The notes beneath the pieces were generated by a model. The model did no database searches and was not told the DNA's origin. It was given only the letters and a program-made list of their open reading frames with translations. This document shows, piece by piece, positions 24,801 through 35,800 of a stretch of 64,000 bases of DNA (within the stretch, counting starts at the first letter, position 1; each line of letters opens with the position of its first letter). Position numbers and translations under genes: made by a program. The stretch spans positions 25,907,128 through 25,971,127 of the forward strand of contig NC_084897.1 in assembly GCF_958979055.1 (NCBI RefSeq), in the 5' to 3' direction. The stretch comes from Alnus glutinosa. Lineage: Eukaryota > Streptophyta > Magnoliopsida > Fagales > Betulaceae.

Positions 24801-27800
24801 TGACAATTGTGTATTAGTTATATTTTCAAAAATAACGAGCTATCTCAGCGACTGTATATTGGCATATGACAGTATCTTTTGTACTTTGTCAGTTGTGTCA
24901 TTTTTCACATGAAGTGCTGACGATGTGCATAACTTCGATCTTTTTTATTTTGTTGGCCCCAAAACAGTTAATAGTAGTCATTCAAGACCACGTCAAAAAA
25001 TTCTGTTTTCTAGAAGCATAATACTGAGCATCTATGTGTGTGTGTGACACTCACCAATGTCCAAATTATTATTCTTTATCTGTATATGCGGGTTTAATTC
25101 TGTCATAGATTTATTTTTATTTTTTATACTTATAAAAAAAAAATTATCATTTGGTTGTTGCAGCTCTTCAATTGTCTGTACAGGACAGTACAAAGGACTC
25201 GTCAAGCCAGTCAGATATGAGCAAGTTGTTGGCTGACCAGTCTTTTGTGTCTTCCATCCTTGCATCGGTATGTTTGCCACAGCTTGCACTTATCATTTCG
25301 TTTCTTCCTTTCTTTCCTCTCCTGAGAAATGAGGCATCAAATGATTTCCTTGAATTTTCAATATTATTCTGCAGCTTCCAGGGGTTGATCCAAATGACCA
25401 ATCGGTTAAAGATTTGCTTGCTTCAATGCAAAGCCAGACTGAGGTGAGTCCATCAAGCTTATTGGTCGTTTAGTAAATTGGATAAAAGTTATTCATAAGC
25501 AGCATATGCTGAGTTTTACTGGGCTGGGATAGATTTTAAACACCCCCCCCCCCCCCCCCACCCACACCCACACCCACCCCAAAAAAAAAAAATTAATAAT
25601 ATAATAAATAAATAAAACTTATTATTTTCTAGCTGAAGTAATTTTTTTGAGATAATGTTGTTTGTTTGAAACTGACTATCAATATGCTAATTCCTTAATC
25701 ATTCATTTGGTCCCTGATAGTACCGCTGCTTTTTTTTTTTTTTTTCCCTGTACCTCTTGCTTTTCCTTTGTATTTTGGGTTGTGTTTTTTGGGCTTCCGT
25801 CGGCTCGGGTTTTGGGTTTGTGGGTTTTTTTGTGAGGGTTGTTCAGGGTTTTTGGTGGGTTAGGGTGCTTTTGGGGCTAGTTTGGGTGTTTGATGGGAGC
25901 TTCTACTGTATCTTGGGTTTTGGGTTTCTTGTGGATTTTGGGTGTTTGCTGTTTTTGGGTTCTGGGTCGGTGTTGAGGCATTTGCTTCTTGTATACTCTG
26001 TGTGTAATAGAGGCGCCTTACGCTGTTATTTATCACTTATAAAAAAAAAAAGAAAAAATCTGAATAATACCTTTTTTTATCACTAAAAATTGGCATTATT
26101 GAATTGGGCAATATTTTAGAGCATTTAATGCTTTGTTGTCTATTTAAGCTCTTGGATATGATTAGTGGGATTTGACAACTAATCGGTAGTAGATTTGTGT
26201 TTCTCTTGTGTATTTCCTATTTAATTGGGTAGTATCTTATTTTTAGTTATCAAAAAAAATTTGGGTAGTATCTTATGTTACCTTTCCCTAACAAACTCTA
26301 TAACTTGGAAAGAAATATAGTAAAATAGTTTTATTTTTTATTTTTTTAAGTATAGTGATCGAGTTCTCTGATAACCAGTTAGTGTGAAATAGAAAAGCTC
26401 TATTTTTTGGTGGGTTGGGGGGGTTGTCTGCAGTAATTCAGTAATTGAAGGAATTATAAGTAATCGCTCATATGCTCTCTACTTATTTTTTTTTCCTCTC
26501 CCATTTGTTCTAATAATATAGTGAAATGCCTAGAAGGCAGCGTGTGAGACTAGCATTGTGTAAGTTTTGTCCAACCAGATTAAGTTCTTTCACTTATTTT
26601 CACCTGATCACCTCTGGTATATAAGGTTTTAATTGTAGAGGCAGTAATGTAAATTCACTCGTATATGGTAGTCACTTTTCTGATCTTCTACTCAAAGCCT
26701 TAATCCAACTATAGGATCAGTACATAGCTTGAAGGCGGATATTCCAACTATTTGGGGTCAGTACACAAAGTTATGTCTTAATCTTTTTCATCTTCTTCGA
26801 TACCACGCCTTTCAGCCTCAACCCTTCGTCATCCTGGCCTTTTTCTTGTCTTTCTTCTTAAGAGATACTCTAGCACAGGATATGATCTTCCTGCATCCAC
26901 TCATCTTCTTTCCTTTGTAAGCTGTTAGCATTTAGCAATAAGCATAGTTCCAAATTTCATCAGGTAAGCTAGCTGTTGTCGTATACATCTCTTCATGGCA
27001 TCTGGCTGAGTGTTTCTGGGTTTTCATTCTTTTAATATTTAGCTGTGTGAAGAGATGGCTTGGAGATTTTCAACTTGGCTATCTTCTTATGTAGTTTTCT
27101 TATCATGTTCCCTCGCACTCTTCGTTTTGGACTATGGTTAGTCAAATGCATAAAATAAAAGCTCCTGGAAGAGGTTCCTCTGGAACACAGGAGACGAGTT
27201 AGGTCATGCTTTTCATGTAAGGTGGAGTTCCATTCTAGTGGGGGAAGGTGTTGAGTGCTATGTTTGTATCTGGTAGCAGAGGTTGTGATGGGTCTATTAG
27301 TGGGTTATTGACGGACTGGTTCTTGAAAAGACACTTTTTTTTTTTTATAAGTAAGGATTCATTAAAAAGCGCATAGGGGCGCAAGCCGCGCAACCCTAGT
27401 ATACAGGAAGTATACAAAAGTGCCCCTAATCAGAGGAAAGAAACGAACAAGAAAGTAAAAAATCAGCGAACAACATACTACCCGGGCTATGCACCGACAC
27501 CTAAAAATATAACATATTAAACATATTTCTACAAAGAGTCCCAATCGATACCTCCACATCCTCAAAAAGTCTAGAATTTCTCTCACACCACAAGTCCCAC
27601 AAAACACATAAATGAACCTGCTTCCAAATACGGAACACAGGACCACGACATAGCAAAGTGTCCCAACCACTCAATAAATCCAAGACACTACTAGGCATAA
27701 CCCACTCCACCCCGAACAAGCTATAAAAAGAACTTCAAACAACCCGTGCCACATCACAATGAAGAAGAAGATGATCAACGGATTCCCCATGCTTTTTACA

Positions 27801-28221
27801 CACAACACACCACACCACTCTACCACCACAATACCACGCCTACGTAAATTGTCATGAGTTAAAATCTTTTCTAAAGCTGCTGTCCAAACAAAGAACACCA
27901 CCCGCTTAGGAGCTTTAACACGCCATATACCCTTCCAAGGAAACTAAAGCTTTGTAGAAAGTCTTCACTTCAAAATTCCTCCTCTTGGAAAGATCTCACA
28001 CCACCCTATCAACCTCTCCATGTCGAACCCGAGTAGAGTATAACTGTTCATAAAAGGACATCACCATCTATTTTAGTTTTTCTTCTTCCCTCCCCCCCCT
28101 TTCTTTTGTTATGATGTAGTGTTCTGATCTGTCAAGCTTTTTCTGATTACATTATCAATGGTTTTAGCCCCAGCAGAAGGATGATGACAAGGAACCAAAG
28201 GAGGAAGAGGAGAAACAATGA
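21899..28221 (+). CDS. RPN10: 26S proteasome non-ATPase subunit 4 / ubiquitin receptor RPN10
   Basis: Ten exons: 21899-21910, 22103-22216, 22632-22737, 22953-23067, 23152-23361, 23460-23772, 24637-24760, 25164-25267, 25375-25443, 28168-28221. Total 1221 nt, 406 aa. Residues 1-190 are the von Willebrand A domain ([20 protein letters not shown], ...[19 protein letters not shown]). Three ubiquitin-interacting motifs follow: [15 protein letters not shown] (about 222-236), [13 protein letters not shown] (about 291-306) and [14 protein letters not shown] (about 324-338), as in plant RPN10. The protein sits at the base-lid junction of the 19S particle and captures polyubiquitylated substrates. Exon 1 encodes only four residues. 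The C-terminus is KEPKEEEKQ. Introns 6 and 9 are enlarged by a tandem duplication and by LINE pieces respectively. All frames close without stops. Confidence 0.97.
24111..24540. repeat. 214-bp tandem duplication in RPN10 intron 6
   Basis: Copy 1 starts aaaatgtgttggtgttcag at 24111 and copy 2 begins at 24325. The copies run side by side for about 214 bp with only one difference noticed (gaaagttttt against gaatgttttt), so the event is recent. Confidence 0.92.
25540..25580. repeat. Poly-C and CCCACA simple repeat in RPN10 intron 9
   Basis: About 17 C residues are followed by cccacaccc units and a poly-A run. This is low-complexity DNA, where read errors are likely. Confidence 0.9.
25740..26055 (+). 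mobile_element. LINE 3'-end fragment in RPN10 intron 9
   Basis: A T/G-rich stretch ends tgtatactctgtgtgtaatag..., then ttatttatcacttataaaaaaaaaaa. The same ending (tatac..., acttataaaaaaa) occurs at the ends of the LINE pieces near 27335 (minus) and 54060, so this is likely a 5'-truncated LINE tail. No domain remains. Confidence 0.5.
27335..28060 (-). mobile_element. 5'-truncated L1-type LINE in RPN10 intron 9
   Basis: On the minus strand the frames give [20 protein letters not shown], then [19 protein letters not shown], then [20 protein letters not shown]. These are the reverse transcriptase-associated zinc-binding region at the ORF2 C-terminus. The 3' end is marked by acttataaaaaaaaaa (plus-strand tttttttttttataagtaagg at 27338). 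Frames are broken, so it is inactive. Together with the fragment at 25740 it explains why this intron is 2.7 kb. Confidence 0.8.
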
Positions 28222-29389
28222 TTCTCTGGAATTGATTTTCCATGTGAGGTACTCTTTCTTTTCCTTGGAGAAATCCATGGGGTTTATATTTCTTGAATTC
28301 TCGCAGTTTGTGTTGTGCTGCCCGCATGTTCAAACTTGCAAGATGATTCTAGATTGGCAGCCTTTTTAAAGCTTGTCACTCAAACAGTGATTGGGATCTT
28401 CTAGCTTCTTGAGTAACTTATGGACCAATATTCCTCTTGCAGGTCAAAAGCTCTCTGCTGTTGCGCCGTAAGTGATCATCATAATGGTGCATATTGATGG
28501 TTGTAAGTCTTGAGAGGGCTTTAGAATGTGCAACATTGAAATGCATTTCTGCAATGTTTCAATATTTATATTTTGTTGCTTCAAATTGAGCCCGTCTGTT
28601 ATTAGTTTATTCTTGGTGATTTTGCACCTAGTTAGTCATGGAATTTGAAAACAGGCCTGACATCGTTTTTCTATATCCTTTCTTTTTACTCCAAATGATG
28701 AATAGGATATTATGTATAGGCATCGATATTAGATCGTCCTTCAATAAATAAACAAGCAACGATAAGGATTCTCCCCAGCTACCCCTCAGGTGACCTATTG
28801 CCATTCCTTGTGAACTTGAGAGGAAGAGTTAAAAGAGTCTGATTCCACCAATATTTCACCTTGCTGATGCAACTTTTGGGTAACTTCTTGTTTTAAAAAA
28901 AAAAAAAAAAAAAGAAATTCGAAGTCTGTTTGGCACTGTTAGGTCTAGAGCGTAAGATAGTGGTGGGATAAAAGTGTGATTTTTAGCATTATTCTAACAA
29001 AGATGCCAATAGCATCCGGCACCACATTCTTCCATTTGATCAAGGTGTACAGCTAGCTCCATGTGATCCTAGAAATCACATAAGGTCCTTCAGCTAATCA
29101 CAAAATATAAACCCAGCATGCTTTTGGTTCAAAATACGCAGCGTGCCCAACTCCAGCAGGGGGAAAATATTGCTTGGCCATGTGTGAAAATCTAGGTTGG
29201 AAGCTCCATGGTTGCATTACATCTTGCGTGGCTGCCACAAAGGAATACAAGACCAGGTTGCATTCGATTGCGAAGGGTAATGATTCTAAACGGGTTGAAT
29301 GACACTTGAGGCCCAACAGAGTAGTAGATATGTGTCGGTGTGGTTCAAACTTCAAAACATGTACATAAATTTTTAAAACAAATTTACGT

Positions 29390-29949
29390 GTTTCGTAAAA
29401 TTTACGGTTTGAAAAAATAGAGCCTTAAACTATTTTTGCGTATTTTACGTTTTCAAATTGCCTTTATTTTTTTTAAAAAAAAGGGAGTACTTTACTTAAA
29501 AATATTAAACTTTCACTATTTTTTAAATAAGATATGTGAACTTCAAAATTTACGGTTTTAAAAAATAGAGCCTTAAACTATTTTTAAAAACGTGTCACCC
29601 TTAATTGCTGTGCGAATTTTACGTTTTCAAATTGCCTTTTTTTTCTTCCATTTTACGTTTTCAAATTGCCTTTTTTTTCTTCCATTTTTTTTTTTTAAAA
29701 AAAATGGAGAACTTTACTTAAGGATATTAAACTTTCACTATTTTTTAAATAAGATATGTGAACTTCAAAACATTTTAATTTAGGGTACTCATTTTTCGAA
29801 AATTCTTAATTAGGAGTCTTCTATTAGGATTTTTCGTTAAATACTATCAAAATTTGAGACTTTTTGAAAAATTGATACTCTAAATTGAGACGTTTTGAAG
29901 TTCAGATATCTTGTTTAAAAAATTGTGAAAGTTTAGTACTCTTAAATGA

Positions 29950-29975
<26 letters not shown>
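29390..29975. mobile_element. AT-rich element with internal tandem and inverted copies
   Basis: A block of about 140 bp (tttacggttt...aatagagccttaaac...ttacttaa...attaaactttcactattttttaaataagatatgtgaacttcaaaa) occurs twice in tandem from about 29400 and 29545. Its end is found inverted at about 29888-29960 (ttttgaagttcagatatcttgttt...gtgaaagtttagta). This suggests a foldback transposon with an internal duplication. The superfamily is unknown. Confidence 0.55.
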
Positions 29976-29995
<20 letters not shown>

Positions 29996-30707
29996 GATTT
30001 TGGTATGATGTTGCAAAATGCAAGCAGCAAAATCTGCGACCAACATCGGCGGTGTGCATCCATACCATCACCAACCTTACCAGCCTCTAATAAGTAGACG
30101 TCCTAGTCGGAGGCCATAAGCCATAGGTCATCCCAAAAGTAATTCATTACAGGAAAATTCTATTTAATATAACAGTACATACAGATAGACAAGACAAATG
30201 GCACAAGACAGGCGATCTGTTGAACATGTGCATAGATTAAATTATCTTCTCCCAGTCGAACTATCAAAACTTGCTTCTTAAAGATAATACAAAGGGAACG
30301 ACAAATCTACTTTGTTCAAGACGGCTAATTTTCTCCTCGTCAAAAAAATCATTTGGACAAAGTTTTGGGTCCCAGGAATTTTAGTTTATTAAATTGATAT
30401 TTATATTTAAATTATGTTATTTTCATATGTATTTTTAATATAAATTAATATTTCTTTTTATATCACATTAAAAATAGCTGCGAAAATCACCGAATTGAGA
30501 AATTTACTCAATGGTATATATTATATAATTTAGTGGAATAGTCTTAATGGTTATTTGAAACCCTGAAAAGGTCACAATATGCATCAAAGATCAAGGTTTA
30601 AAAAAGAAAGAAGCGTATTTTTAATTCATAATGATTTCATATCCTTCGTGGGTGATTGTTGATAACCATAGTCTATCGACTCTATCTTGTTTTAAAGAGG
30701 TTCCACG

Positions 30708-30710
<3 letters not shown>

Positions 30711-30770
<60 letters not shown>
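30711..30770. repeat. TA microsatellite
   Basis: About 29 TA units are followed by a short CA run. It is non-coding. Confidence 0.95.
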
Positions 30771-30780
<10 letters not shown>

Positions 30781-32680
30781 AAAAAAAAGGGTATGACTTT
30801 GTAGAAACAATAACCTAAGAAAATGTTTTGAACACTGCAAATATAAACTGCCACATCAATTTATAAGATACTTGCATATTATTAGCTATAACGTCCTATA
30901 AAGAATTTAGGAGCACAATTTGGGTCATTTTCAAATGAATAGATACATCGTGGCACAGGTTGAAGCGTTATGGCACGACATGACGCCCGCCAAGGTAAAA
31001 AATGGCATGCCACGACACACACCATGGCAGGCCACGGCAACCCAAGGCAGGCCATGGCACATACTTAATAAGCCTAAGATTTTAGTGATTCTTCACCAAC
31101 TCCTTGCGAGTTGTAATCCATGATAGAATTGCCTACTAAACAAGTAAACTATATTGCTTGCTAGGAAAGTAATCTAGCTTACAAAATATAATATACCATA
31201 AATGGTGTCGATTATGAGACCTTAAAGAAGGTTAGAATGCATGTGAATTCCTATTCCCCCTATTCCAAAGTACTAGACCTAGTCAAATAAGTGAAGCTGT
31301 ATACATTTAATTTAATTTAATACATGGAATCTTACCCTTTTTCAAATTCTATTTTATGGTTAAAATTTTATTTTTGTGTCTAATTGCGCGTGTATGTATT
31401 ACCACGTTATTTATTTATTTATTGTTTAAAATGTATTAATATATTTACCATGTGACATTATGTACATTATTATATACAACAAAATAAAATATTAACCATA
31501 AAATAATTTTTATTCGTAACATAACAATGCTTTTATGGGCAACATTTTGGAAAAAAAAAGTTTTTTTTTTTTTGAAGAGAAAAGAAAAGACAAAACAAAA
31601 AAAAAAAACAAAAACAAAAATTTTAATAAACTAAGTTGTCTTAATAACCTTTCTGTTTTGGCCGTTCAGTCTTCCTGATCAAGTGCATTTTTACTCCAAA
31701 TGCATTCATGCACCCTACACGCTTTGACCATCTATTGACATTCAATCTCATATACTATAAACCCAGATGGCTAAATTCACGAACCCCATAGATCCCACAA
31801 AAGTTCCTTGATGATTGCGTCACCTAATTTTTTTTTTTATTTTTTAACGAAAATTGTTGATAGATACTTAAATTTTTAATAATTATTCTTAAATCATATG
31901 ACGTGTCATGTGACATTAATAAATTAGTTTGACGTGGCATATATTTAATTAATTAGATAATAAATTGCTGAAGAGTTCTAGTTGAAACCAAAAAACTTAA
32001 AAGATATAATTGTCAAAAATTAAAAACTTGAGAGTTAAATTAAAATTATATAAAAAACCTAAGAATTAAATTTAACTTTCCCCTAAAAGATACCCATCAT
32101 ACAACTAGACATGTTGGTAAAGCCATTCTAAGAGACAACAAGCGAGTCCGGATGGTGCTATGAATATTAAAACTTTTACTACAAATTTATTTGTAAATTA
32201 ATATGACAATTTATAATTGATAAAATAATTAATTATTATTTTTTATTATTATTTCACTGATTATAAATTACCAAATCAATTAGTAGTCCAAAAATTAGAA
32301 ATTGTTAAACCCCCAATGATGTATATCGGATAGCATGGCATTTAAAAAATTTGACGGCGAAATTTATTAAAGAAAATTTGGAGACATAGGATAACACTGA
32401 ATAATCAGTTTAATGTCAGATTACTTGCAATGTTGCATCGCACGGTCACAGTTCGTCCTTACTCTAAGCCCGACCTTACTGAATAACCGACTCGTTTAAA
32501 CTTTTTAAACGGCCCTGAGCCTCTGAAAGTTGAAACACGGATGTCTGAATGAGTCGTGACAAAAAATTTCCACATTGTACTCCTCTGGCTCTCTGCCAAA
32601 CTCTGCAATGGAGCCCAAGCCAATAACCTCTACATACGGTGACTCCCTCCCCTGCATTTAAATAACCCTAACCAATTCCC

Positions 32681-32702
32681 TCGGCCGGCCGGCCGGCCGG
32701 CC
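32681..32702. repeat. GGCC tandem repeat in the mannosidase leader/promoter
   Basis: Five consecutive CGGC/GGCC units lie 120 bp upstream of the mannosidase ATG, shortly after a TTTAAATA element (about 32657-32664) and an ACCCTAA word. It is self-complementary and CpG-rich. Confidence 0.9.
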
Positions 32703-32822
32703 TGTCGTCTTGTAGAGACCGAGGCCTCATTATTTGTCCATATTCATCGGACTTCAATTTCACTGCCTTTGAGGATTCTTCTACGAATAAACCACCGACA
32801 CATTGAAAAATTGCTTTGGAAA

Positions 32823-35800
32823 ATGGCGAAGCTAGCGAGTTTAGCTTCTGCTTTGCTATGGCTATGCGCTTCTTTTTTGCTTTGTTTCGATGGAACAGTC
32901 GGTGGCGCTTACTTGAAGTACAACACTCGAGCCGGCGTTGTGGAGGGCAAACTGAACGTTCATTTGGTTCCGCATTCCCACGACGACGTCGGTTGGTTGA
33001 AGACTGTTGATCAGTACTATGTTGGATCAAATAACAGTATCCAGGTCATAATAACACAACATATTTGCATCGTATTAAAGAGTGACTCTGAGTTCGAATC
33101 TTGACTATGCGGTGTTAGAATAGTAATAAAATGAATCAATTCGAAATTTTTCTATGTGATTTATCTACAGGATGTGATTTAGGATTATATGGAAGTAAAT
33201 TTGTGTGGTGTTTGGTGCAGGGGGCGTGTGTGGAGAATGTGCTGGACTCGGTTGTGGAAGCGTTGCTGCGTGATCCAAATAGGAAGTTTGTGTTTGCGGA
33301 GATGGTAAGCGCTCTGAATTGTGAGGTTTTATGAGAGTTCGATGTTTGGTTGTATTTGAATGTGAGGGAATTCGGTTTGGTTTTTTGATTTTCGAAGTTG
33401 AGTGATGCACACTGATAACAATGATGTATCACTACAATAGTTCTATTCAATAGCATGACGTTCTTAATTAAATTTCAGATAAGTCTGATATATTATTTGC
33501 AACGTACTTGGATGTTGATTAGTTGTCTTTTGTGATTAATGAGTTAAATATGGGTTATGGTTTTGAGGGTTTGATGTTTGGTTAGATTTAAATGCGAAGG
33601 AATTTGGTTCGGTTTTTTATTTTCAAAATTGACTAATATATGCGGATACCATGTTGTGCTTAATTAAATTTCAGATATGCCGATACAAAATTTGGAACCT
33701 AGATGTTGATTAATTTTGACTTTGTGATTCATGTGTTAAATATGAAATAATATTTGTAAGAATGTCGTATTTAGACTTTAAATTCATAGTTGGTAAATGT
33801 TTTCTATATCATGATATTACTATTTTCGCATCTTTGTTTACTAACAGAGTTTAACATGAATGATAGGCTTTTTTCCAACGATGGTGGGTAGAACAAAGTG
33901 TGGCTACCCAAGAAGTAGTGAGAAAACTTGTAGATGCTGGACAATTGGAATTCATGTAAGCTGTTAGCAAGCAGCTCATATAGGGAATGTGCATCCGATA
34001 GAGGTTCAATTTTGATTGCATTTGCTTGAACGATAAACATCTTTGATACTATCTGCAGAAATGGTGGTTGGTGTATGCACGATGAAGCAACGTGCCATTA
34101 CATAGACATGATTGACCAAACAACTCTAGGTCATCGTGCGATAAAGGATCAATTCAACAAAGTTCCTCGTGCTGGATGGCAAATTGATCCATTTGGACAC
34201 TCTGCTGTTCAAGCTTACCTACTTGGGGCCGAGGTACACTATTTTATGAGTGATGATTCACTAATGCAGAAATATGATGCTGCTCAAAAGCATGCTTCAC
34301 TAACTCAATTAATGTATTTGTTTCAATGCACATTTTTTTTAGCTACCAGTAGAATTCTAATCTTTCATTAGATTAAGATATATTCTATTTTTCACTGCTG
34401 TGACCAACATCATCTGGATAAATTATGTTTTAAAAAGTTTTGTTTCCTTGATATTGGCTAAGAACCGAGACATTTTGATTATTACATTTTCCCGTAGCTT
34501 GGGTTCGACTCTGTACATTTTGCAAGGATAGATTATCAAGACAGAGCAAAACGGAAGGGTGACAAATCTCTAGAAGTTATATGGCGTGCATCCAAAAATT
34601 TTGGTTCTTCGTCTCAGGTTTGCAATTGCAATTACTTCACTTCTACCCTTCCTCTTTAAGTAGGACTTTTGAGCCCACTATTTACATCTCTGGCCCTCTG
34701 CAGATTTTTGCCAATGCATTTCCTGTTCATTATAGTCCCCCTACTGGTTTCGATTTTGAAGTGAATGATGACTCTGTGCCTGTTCAGGTTTTAATGTTTC
34801 ACAAAAATTGCTTTTGTCAAGTATTCTCTGAACGTTTTATATTCTTATTGAGCGTATAACCTTAATCTGGTACACATTCAAACTGCAGGATAATCCTTTA
34901 CTATATGACTACAATGTTGAACAGAGGGTTAAGGATTTTATAAATGCTGCTATAAACCAAGTAAACTCTTAGCTGCCTGATTTTTTCTTTTATATTTATT
35001 ATTTTTCTCAAGGCTCCTAATAAGAATGCAGTTCAACGATTTATTTAGCTAAAGGAGACCGAAGCTTGCATATTACAATTACTATAAATATCTATTATGT
35101 TCAGGCAAATGTCACACGAACAAACCATATCATGTGGACCATGGGTGATGATTTTCGGTACCAATATGCCGAGTCTTGGTTCAAGCAAATGGACAAATTG
35201 ATTCACTATGTTAACAAGGTAGAGTGTTAATGAAAAAATCAATGCATTTACTGGCAGTTTGATTTCAAAGTTGCTGCATCTGAGCTTATTTTCCCTTTGA
35301 TTTGATGCTTGAAAATAGCTGGGTTCAAACTAGAACTTGGGGTACTTTCTTGCGGTTTAAATTGAATATCTACTTATTTGGTTAGTCTTGCCCCCTGCCC
35401 ATAGCGTCAAATCTATACTAGATAGTGTCACGGCTTCTGTGAAAACTTTGTTGATGAAATGCCCCATTTGGACTCTGGCTTTCAAGAAAAGTTGACAGTT
35501 TATGTGTAATTTTTCTACAAATTTATATTTGATACTTTCAAAACCTCGATATATTACTAGATATTACCAGATAATGACTTCAACATCAAATCCAATTACT
35601 AGATGATTTTGGACGATGGCTCTCAAGAAAGGTTAAGGGTTTAACTTGTGGAATTAAGTTTCTTTAATTTCTCCACATACTTTTATACTACTACTATCTG
35701 TTTCCCTCCTTTTCCTGCTAGGACTTTTTTTTTTTCCTGCCCTTTTCTTTTTCATTTGTTCAATACGTTTTCTAAATAATGAATTTAAAAGTGTTTCTAA

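Larger units (their letters stand above)
28222..32822. other. Spacer between RPN10 and alpha-mannosidase
   Basis: It starts with the RPN10 3' UTR (to about 28740). It then holds an AT-rich fold-back block (29390-29975), a TA microsatellite (30711-30770), a short zone of repeated atggca/gcacga words (30945-31070), poly-A/T runs and, near the mannosidase gene, a GC-rich GGCC repeat (32681-32702). I find no gene; the few short frames have no domain. Confidence 0.5.

Noticed and set aside
30711-30770. Possible origin or scaffold-attachment site at the TA repeat
   Set aside because: It is a plain dinucleotide repeat with nothing else to support such a role.
32668-33030. Minus-strand frame opposite mannosidase exon 1
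   Set aside because: It lacks domains and overlaps the GGCC repeat and the real signal-peptide exon.
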